NCBI GenBank assembly: GCA_947176785.1
Contig: CAMWSA010000238.1
Coordinates: 1-6,117, forward strand
DNA length: 6,117 nt
Source of the DNA: an uncultured Lachnospiraceae bacterium
GTDB taxonomy: Bacteria > Bacillota > Clostridia > Lachnospirales > Lachnospiraceae
Direction of reading: 5' to 3'
Shown here: positions 1 through 5,016 of the stretch, piece by piece
Position numbering within the stretch: position 1 is the first letter of the stretch
Layout: each line of letters opens with the position of its first letter
Notes under the pieces: model-generated
What the model was told of the DNA's origin: nothing
The model's input: the letters and a program-made list of their open reading frames with translations, nothing else
Databases searched by the model: none
Translations under genes and position numbers: made by a program

Positions 1-1
1 G

Positions 2-1531
2 TATCTGGGAGACTGGCTGATCCGTTTTATGCAGCAGTTTCTGATGGCGGGCACCGGGCAGCGGATGATCCTGCATATCCGCACCAGCCTGTTTGCCCAC
101 ATGGAAAAGCTTCCCCTGTCCTTTTTTGATACCCGGCAGCACGGCGAACTGATGAGCCGCCTGACCAACGACGTGGACAATATCAGTGTCACCATATCGG
201 ACTCCCTGACCCAGCTGATGATGTATGGTTTTACCATCACGGGCATTTTCTGTGTCATGGTCTGCATGAGCCCGCTGCTCACGGTCATTGCGCTCTTTGC
301 GGTGCTGCTGATCTTTCTGCTGACCCGGGCGGTGACAAAGCGGACAAAGGTGCTGTTCAGGCAGCAGCAGGCTATCCTGGGTAAGCTCAACGGCCAAGTG
401 GAGGAAAGCGTCTCCGGCATCAGCATGGTCAAGGCTTTCGGCCAGGAGCGGGAGATGGTGGCAAAGTTCATAGAGAACAATGATGCCTTCTGCCAGGTAG
501 CCACCAGGGCCCAGATCGCCTCCGGCTATCTGATGCCCATGATGAACGTAATCAACAATCTGACCTACGTGCTGATTGCCATTGCCAGCGGCGTGATGGC
601 GCTTCAGGGAAGGCTGACGGTGGGGGAGATCTCCAGCTTTCTGCTGTATTCCAGGCAGTTCTCCCGGCCCTTCGTGGAGATTGCCAATATCTACAATAAT
701 TTTCAGACGGCAGTGGCCGGTGCGGAGCGGATCATAGAGATACTGGATGAAACCTGTGAGCCGGAGGATGTGGCCGGGGCCAGAAGCGCGGCGGAGGTAC
801 GGGGAGCTGTGAGCTTTAGAAATGTGACCTTTGGCTATCGCCCCGATAAGCCGATTCTGCGGGATATCAACCTGGAGATCCCCGCTGGGACCAGGGTGGC
901 GGTGGTGGGGCCCACGGGGTCGGGAAAAACCACGCTGATCAATCTGCTGACCCGTTTCTATGACGTGCAGGAGGGGGCTATCCTTCTGGACGGCTGCGAC
1001 CTGCGGGAGTACCGTATGGGGGAACTGCGCCGGGCATTTGGCGTGGTACTTCAGGACACGGCGCTTTTTGGCGCTTCCATCCGGGAAAATATCAGTTATG
1101 GCCATGAAAACGTGCCCCTGGAGGAGATTCAGGAGGCGGCCAGGGTGGCGGGGGCTGAAGGCTTTATCCGCAGGCTCCCCCAGGGCTATGACACCGTGCT
1201 GCGCCAGGGCGGCGCGGAGTTGAGCCAGGGGGAGCGGCAGCTGCTGACCATTGCCAGAGCGGTGCTGGAGCGCGCCCCCATCATGATTCTGGACGAAGCC
1301 ACCAGTTCCGTGGATACGGTAACGGAGCAGCATATCCGCCGGGCCATGCTGGCCATCACCCGAGGGCGCACTTCCTTTATCATTGCCCACCGTCTGTCCA
1401 CCATACGGGATTCCGACCTGATCCTGCTGATCCGGGACGGACAGATTGCGGAGCAGGGGACCCACCGGCAGCTCATGGCTCTGCATGGGGAGTACGCACG
1501 CATGTACCTGACCCAGATGGGGCAGGCGTAA
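2..1531 (+). CDS. ABC exporter subunit, fused TMD-NBD (5' truncated)
   Basis: This is an integral membrane ABC exporter half-transporter that couples ATP hydrolysis to export of an unknown substrate, probably as a homo- or heterodimer. The frame is open to the left edge, so the Met at base 29 is internal; nine residues precede it and about 70-110 N-terminal residues (TM1 and most of TM2) are missing. Numbering from that Met: the first intracellular loop with SFFDTRQHGELMSRLTNDVD is near 31-50, TM3 64-80, TM4 83-99, the coupling segment GISMVKAFGQE 130-140, TM5 167-190 and TM6 200-222. The ATPase domain follows: A-loop Tyr270, Walker A GPTGSGKT 294-301, Q-loop Gln342, signature LSQGERQ 398-404, Walker B IMILDE 418-423 with catalytic Glu423, D-loop SSVD, and H-loop His454. 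All catalytic elements are intact, so the site should be active. The motifs place it in the MdlB/MsbA-like multidrug or lipid exporter group of Firmicutes. Such genes often come in pairs, so a partner may lie upstream. Substrate cannot be read from sequence. Confidence 0.95.
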   Translation, partial: YLGDWLIRFMQQFLMAGTGQRMILHIRTSLFAHMEKLPLSFFDTRQHGELMSRLTNDVDNISVTISDSLTQLMMYGFTITGIFCVMVCMSPLLTVIALFAVLLIFLLTRAVTKRTKVLFRQQQAILGKLNGQVEESVSGISMVKAFGQEREMVAKFIENNDAFCQVATRAQIASGYLMPMMNVINNLTYVLIAIASGVMALQGRLTVGEISSFLLYSRQFSRPFVEIANIYNNFQTAVAGAERIIEILDETCEPEDVAGARSAAEVRGAVSFRNVTFGYRPDKPILRDINLEIPAGTRVAVVGPTGSGKTTLINLLTRFYDVQEGAILLDGCDLREYRMGELRRAFGVVLQDTALFGASIRENISYGHENVPLEEIQEAARVAGAEGFIRRLPQGYDTVLRQGGAELSQGERQLLTIARAVLERAPIMILDEATSSVDTVTEQHIRRAMLAITRGRTSFIIAHRLSTIRDSDLILLIRDGQIAEQGTHRQLMALHGEYARMYLTQMGQA

Positions 1532-1728
1532 TGATCCGGCACAGGTTCTTATACTCTCGAGCGAGTAGCCTTTCCTTCCAACATGTCACATACTGCCCGA
1601 TTTTGCAGCATGGGGCGTGCAGGAAGTGGAAAAGCTTTTCGGTCGTCGGTATAACAGCAGGCCGGGGAAAACGATTTCACGGTTTACCCATGGGGGATTA
1701 AAAGGATGCAAAAATATGTAAGATAGAT
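1532..1728. other. Intergenic spacer between ABC gene and kinase promoter
   Basis: This spacer has no recognisable gene and no hairpin followed by a T-run that would serve as a terminator for the ABC gene. It contains a 16-base imperfect palindrome (TACTC-tcgagc-GAGTA, 1552-1567), a perfect 12-base palindrome (GAAAAGCTTTTC, 1629-1640) and an 8-base one (CCCATGGG, 1687-1694). A 56-codon ORF runs from ATG 1531 to TAA 1699-1701 and overlaps the ABC stop as TAATG. Its product is rich in Arg, Lys, His and Ser, has no motif I recognise, and its codon use differs from its neighbours, so I do not call it as a gene. The last 20 bases or so (1709-1728) are AT-rich and could act as an UP element for the promoter that follows. 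Confidence 0.6.
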
Positions 1729-1757
1729 TTGACGATCCCAATGAATGGTGTTATGAT
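1729..1757 (+). promoter_or_regulatory. Sigma-A promoter, extended -10, for the hybrid kinase gene
   Basis: The -35 box TTGACG (1729-1734, five of six consensus bases) is followed by a 17-base spacer and the -10 box TATGAT (1752-1757, five of six). The bases TGT directly before the -10 (1749-1751) supply the extended -10 TGn motif. AT-rich DNA lies just upstream. Transcription would start near A1764, giving a 5' leader of about 34 bases that carries the AGGAG ribosome binding site of the kinase gene. Spacing and match are close to ideal, so basal expression should be appreciable. The palindromes at 1552-1567 and 1629-1640 lie well upstream of it; whether any is an operator is unknown. Confidence 0.85.
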
Positions 1758-1782
1758 AAAACCAAATGTAGTTTTGAATAAA

Positions 1783-1787
1783 AGGAG
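1783..1787 (+). promoter_or_regulatory. Ribosome binding site that fixes the kinase start
   Basis: AGGAG lies 10 bases upstream of ATG 1798. It selects ATG 1798 (Met-Gly-Gln-Met) over the in-frame TTG at 1729, which is the -35 box, and over the in-frame ATGs at 1741 and 1753, which lie in the promoter spacer and across the -10 box and have no comparable site. ATG 1807 is a less likely alternative because the distance grows to 19 bases. Confidence 0.8.
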
Positions 1788-1797
1788 TACAACGTGC

Positions 1798-4770
1798 ATG
1801 GGGCAGATGAACAAAAGTAAGATTTTCAAAAGACTGAGAACCAACATCGTGATACTTGTGGTGTTTACAATAATAATTATTACAGGCATATTTTCCATGC
1901 GCGCCGCCATTATGAGCAATTCCGAGAAGCTGGGCAGCAACCTGGTCACAAATTACTCGGCTACCGAGATCTCAAACCTGTCTACCTTCGAGTCCTTCCT
2001 GACACTGTGCGCGGATTACGTGGAGTCTTATGAGGCAAAGGGGGCCACGGCGGAGGAACTGAAGGAAGGGCTTGACATCATCATGAACGGCCTGCTGGAG
2101 ATGTTCGGAGAAGAGAATATTTCCGTCTACGGCAAGGTTCTGAACGGCACGGAGATCATCTCCTATGGGCTCCCTGTGGAGGATGTGGAGAGCTATGTGA
2201 CCAAACAGCAGGATTATTATGTGAACATGGCGGAGGCCGACGGGGAAGCCTATGTGTCTCCGGCCTATATTGATGAAGTCAGCAGTATGCCGCTGATCAC
2301 GCTCTCTCAGAGGATTTCCGGCAGCGACAGCTTTCTGGCGATGGACATCCAGTTTTCCGGTTTTGAGGCCAACAATGTGGAGATGGATCTGCCCAATCTC
2401 TCCAGCTATTATCTCTGCGACGAGGAGGGGACGTTGCTCTTCTACAAGACGCCGCTTGCGCATACATATGAGGAGTTCCAGGATTTTATGGATTACCTTC
2501 ACACCAGGATGGACCTGGAGGCGGGGGACGGTGCCCTGGAGCGGATCATTGCCATGGATAACCATGAGCGGAACGTATATTACCATACCCTGGACAACGG
2601 CTGGGTCGCCATCCTTACGATTCCCGAGGCGGAACTGCTGGCGGGCATGGATACCTTTAACAAGATCAGTTTTATGATTATTTTGCTGGGCCTGGCTGCG
2701 GTGGTGGTCATAGGCGTCCGGGACTACAAAAAGGAGCTTCAGGCCCAGAGACTGATAGAGGAGAGGGAGTCCATCGCCAGAAGCAACCGGATATCCCAGA
2801 ACGCCATGGCCAGCACGGCCCTGACATACCAGGCGGTCTATTATCTGGACCTGCAGGATTTAAGCTGTCGGCTGATCTACCCCTTACGGGAGGACAATGC
2901 GCCTCAAAGCTATGAGACGATGCTGGCGCAGCGGTTCGGAAAAGAAAATGTTGTGGGGGATTCCGTAGAGGAAGTGCGGGCATTTCTGAAGCTGGAGCAT
3001 ATTGTCAGTGAATTGTCCTGCAAAGATCATATTAACCTGAAATACTGTCAGAAAAAGGAAAACGGTGAGAACGAGTGGTGCCAGATCTCCCTGGTGGCCT
3101 CCGAGACAGAGAACGGAAAGCCTCAGGCTGTGACCATGACGGTTCGCAGCATAGATGAGATGATTAAAAATGAGGAAAAGCAGAAGGAATTGTTTGCCAT
3201 TGCCGCGGAGCGCGCGGAGGCGGCCAATTACGCCAAGTCTGATTTCCTCTCCAAGATGAGCCATGATATCCGCACCCCCATGAACGCCATCATCGGCATG
3301 ACAGCCATTGCGGGGGCCCATATTGACGACCGTGACAGGGTGGTGGACTGCCTCTCCAAGATCACGGTTGCCAGCCGCCACCTTTTGTCCCTGATCAACG
3401 AGGTCCTGGACATGAGCCGTATTGAGAGCGGGAAGGTCACGCTGACGGAGGAGGATTTCAACCTGTCCCAGCTGATTGAAAATCTGCTCACCATGGTGAA
3501 ACCCCTTGCAAAGGAACACAACCATGAACTGAACGTGAAGATCAATAATATTGCCCATGAGAACGTATTTGGAGACAGCCTCCGTATTCAGCAGGTCTTC
3601 GTAAATATTGTGGGCAATTCGGTGAAGTATACGCCTGACGGCGGCAGGATTGACATTACCATCTTTGAAAAGCCCACCAACAGAAAGAGGGTTGGCTGCT
3701 ATGAGTTCGTCTTTGAGGATAACGGCATAGGCATGTCCGAGGAGTTTGTGGAGAGGATATTCAGTCCCTTCGAGCGGGCGGACGACGAGCAGGCGCTGAA
3801 GGTCCAGGGCACCGGCCTTGGGATGGCTATCACCAAGAATATAGTCAATATGATGAACGGCGATATCAAGGTGGAGAGCAAACTGGGGGAGGGCTCCAAA
3901 TTCACGGTTACCATCTATTTAAAGCTTCAGGACGAGGATCTGACCTCCACGGAGGAACTGGAAAAGCTGCCGGTGCTGGTGGTGGATGATGACGAGGACG
4001 TCTGCAGGAGTACGGCGGATATCCTGCGGGATATCGGCATGGAAAGCGAGTGGGTGACCTCCGGCGCGGAGGCGGTGGCCAGGGTGGTGGAGCGGCACCA
4101 GGCGCAGGACGGCTTCTTTGCCGTGATTGTGGACTGGATGATGCCCGGCATGGACGGCGTGGCGACTACACGCGCCATCCGGGAGAGCGTGGGGAGCGAT
4201 ATTCCCATCATTGTATTTTCCTCCTATGACTGGACGGAGATCGAGGCGGAGGCAAGAGCGGCGGGAGTGGATACCTTTATCGCCAAGCCTCTGTTCAAGT
4301 CCAGGCTGATCTCGGTATTCAAGGAGATTGTGAACGGCGATACGGAGGAGGATACCAAGGATGTACTTTCGGATATTGCGCAGATGGATTACTCCGGCAA
4401 GCGGGTGCTGCTGGTGGAGGACAATGAACTGAACCGGGAGATTGCCCAGGAGATCCTGGGCATGACAGGGCTGCAGATTGAGGCTGCCGAGAACGGTAAA
4501 ATTGCGCTGGACATGGTGGCGGCCTCCGGGGACGGCTACTATGACCTGGTCTTTATGGATATTCAGATGCCCGTCATGAACGGTTATGATTCGGCCAAGG
4601 GGATTCGGGCGCTGGGCAGGGCATACACGGATAAGCTGCCCATCATCGCCATGACCGCCAACGCATTTGCGGAGGACGTGGTGATGGCAAAGGACGTGGG
4701 AATGAACGAACACATCGCCAAGCCGCTGGATATCGACAAGCTGGAAGCGATCTTGAGAAACTGGTTATGA
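1798..4770 (+). CDS. Membrane hybrid sensor histidine kinase, Cache-like sensor, two receivers
   Basis: This 990-residue protein senses an extracellular cue, autophosphorylates on His489 and transfers phosphate to its own receivers. Layout: TM1 about 16-33; extracytoplasmic domain 35-288, whose size and motifs (YVSPAYID 152-159, PLITLSQRI 165-173, MDIQ with Asp183) resemble a double Cache ligand-binding domain; TM2 290-307; PAS-like region about 340-450; helical linker 453-480; HisKA with SHDIRTPMNAI around His489; HATPase_c with N-box Asn603/Asn607, G1 DNGIGM from 641 and G2 GTGLGM 671-676; receiver 1 about 727-845 with acidic Asp730-732, phospho-acceptor Asp779, Ser808 and Lys830; receiver 2 about 871-988 with Glu874/Asp875, phospho-acceptor Asp921, Thr953 and Lys975. 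All catalytic residues are present in both receivers, so neither looks degenerate. There is no HPt, DNA-binding or GGDEF domain, so the output partner is elsewhere. The start is ATG 1798 because of the AGGAG site; an in-frame reading from TTG 1729 would translate the promoter. The gene has its own promoter. The ligand is unknown; small organic acids or amino acids are common for Cache domains, but that is only family knowledge. Confidence 0.95.
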   Translation: MGQMNKSKIFKRLRTNIVILVVFTIIIITGIFSMRAAIMSNSEKLGSNLVTNYSATEISNLSTFESFLTLCADYVESYEAKGATAEELKEGLDIIMNGLLEMFGEENISVYGKVLNGTEIISYGLPVEDVESYVTKQQDYYVNMAEADGEAYVSPAYIDEVSSMPLITLSQRISGSDSFLAMDIQFSGFEANNVEMDLPNLSSYYLCDEEGTLLFYKTPLAHTYEEFQDFMDYLHTRMDLEAGDGALERIIAMDNHERNVYYHTLDNGWVAILTIPEAELLAGMDTFNKISFMIILLGLAAVVVIGVRDYKKELQAQRLIEERESIARSNRISQNAMASTALTYQAVYYLDLQDLSCRLIYPLREDNAPQSYETMLAQRFGKENVVGDSVEEVRAFLKLEHIVSELSCKDHINLKYCQKKENGENEWCQISLVASETENGKPQAVTMTVRSIDEMIKNEEKQKELFAIAAERAEAANYAKSDFLSKMSHDIRTPMNAIIGMTAIAGAHIDDRDRVVDCLSKITVASRHLLSLINEVLDMSRIESGKVTLTEEDFNLSQLIENLLTMVKPLAKEHNHELNVKINNIAHENVFGDSLRIQQVFVNIVGNSVKYTPDGGRIDITIFEKPTNRKRVGCYEFVFEDNGIGMSEEFVERIFSPFERADDEQALKVQGTGLGMAITKNIVNMMNGDIKVESKLGEGSKFTVTIYLKLQDEDLTSTEELEKLPVLVVDDDEDVCRSTADILRDIGMESEWVTSGAEAVARVVERHQAQDGFFAVIVDWMMPGMDGVATTRAIRESVGSDIPIIVFSSYDWTEIEAEARAAGVDTFIAKPLFKSRLISVFKEIVNGDTEEDTKDVLSDIAQMDYSGKRVLLVEDNELNREIAQEILGMTGLQIEAAENGKIALDMVAASGDGYYDLVFMDIQMPVMNGYDSAKGIRALGRAYTDKLPIIAMTANAFAEDVVMAKDVGMNEHIAKPLDIDKLEAILRNWL

Positions 4771-4787
4771 AACCGGATGCCATCATA

Positions 4788-4886
4788 AAACAGCCGTCTC
4801 TGCCCAGAGAATATCTGAACGCCAGAGCGGTCAGATATTGCTCTGTGGGAAAAGGTGCCGGACGGGCGATGGCGGGACTCAGATAA
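4788..4886 (+). repeat. Tandem structured intergenic element, copy 1
   Basis: This is the first of two near-identical units between the kinase and the FapA-like gene. It starts with AAACAGCCGTC and ends with GGGACTCAGATAA. Bases 4801-4886 match 4918-5003 of copy 2 at 83 of 86 positions with an offset of 117. The left 11 bases match copy 2 at an offset of 109, so copy 1 is 8 bases shorter between them and lacks the CCCGTCCGG arm. It contains an inner hairpin: 4805-4818 (CAGAGAATATCTGA) pairs with 4831-4845, with one bulged G at 4840 and a 12-base loop. Its right arm, 4854-4873, has no full partner within the unit but pairs with the left arm of copy 2. No T-run follows, so it is not a typical terminator. 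The type of repeat (MITE-like, REP-like or RNA element) is not known to me. Confidence 0.85.
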
Positions 4887-4921
4887 GAAAGAAAAGAAAC
4901 AGCCGTCGCCCGTCCGGTGCC
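4854..4921 (+). other. Inter-copy inverted repeat, 20-bp stem with 28-base loop
   Basis: The right arm of copy 1 (4854-4873) and the left arm of copy 2 (4902-4921) can pair along all 20 positions in the + strand RNA. Seventeen pairs are Watson-Crick and three are G-U (4856/4919, 4857/4918, 4870/4905). The core of 12 pairs, CCGGACGGGCGA with TCGCCCGTCCGG, is perfect. The loop 4874-4901 is purine-rich (GAAAGAAAAG at 4887-4896). This hairpin competes with the internal fold of copy 2 because both use 4902-4921. No poly-T tract follows the stem, so intrinsic termination is not predicted. A regulatory role is inference only. Confidence 0.65.
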
Positions 4922-5003
4922 CAGAGAATATCTGGACGCCAGAGCGGTCAGATATTGCTCTGCGGGAAAAGGTGCCGGACGGGAGATGGCGGGACTCAGA
5001 TAA
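4897..5003 (+). repeat. Tandem structured intergenic element, copy 2 (complete dyad)
   Basis: The second unit begins with the same AAACAGCCGTC and ends with GGGACTCAGATAA, 13 bases before the FapA-like start codon. It has both outer arms: 4902-4921 faces 4971-4990 with a single G-A mismatch and otherwise Watson-Crick or G-U pairs. Inside lies the same hairpin as in copy 1, 4922-4935 with 4948-4962 (bulged G4957). The loop 4936-4947 can add three further pairs (CGC with GCG). The A-to-G change at 4935 relative to copy 1 turns an A-U pair into G-U on the + strand RNA and so keeps the stem. If the kinase and FapA-like genes are co-transcribed, this unit forms the leader directly before the FapA-like ribosome binding site. 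Confidence 0.85.
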
Positions 5004-5016
5004 AGAAAGGAAATAT

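Noticed and set aside
1729..1797. Kinase reading extended to TTG 1729
   Set aside because: TTG 1729 is the -35 box of a near-consensus promoter and lacks a ribosome binding site; ATG 1798 has AGGAG at a workable distance.
1698..1949. 83-codon hydrophobic ORF on the - strand
   Set aside because: It is the complement of the promoter and the first membrane helix of the kinase; the hydrophobic look comes from AT-rich complementary codons.
2884..3558. 224-codon ORF on the - strand within the kinase
   Set aside because: It is antisense to the PAS-like and HisKA regions and has no domain or start signal of its own.
3919..4713. 264-codon ORF on the - strand within the receivers
   Set aside because: It is antisense to the two receiver domains, with a His-rich product and no recognisable domain.
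4805..4845. Rho-independent terminator after the kinase gene
   Set aside because: The stem is strong, but it is AT-rich in the middle and no T-run follows either copy; the bases after it are GGGAAAAGG.
4788..5003. CRISPR array
   Set aside because: There are only two units, each about 100 bases and nearly identical throughout, without unique spacers.
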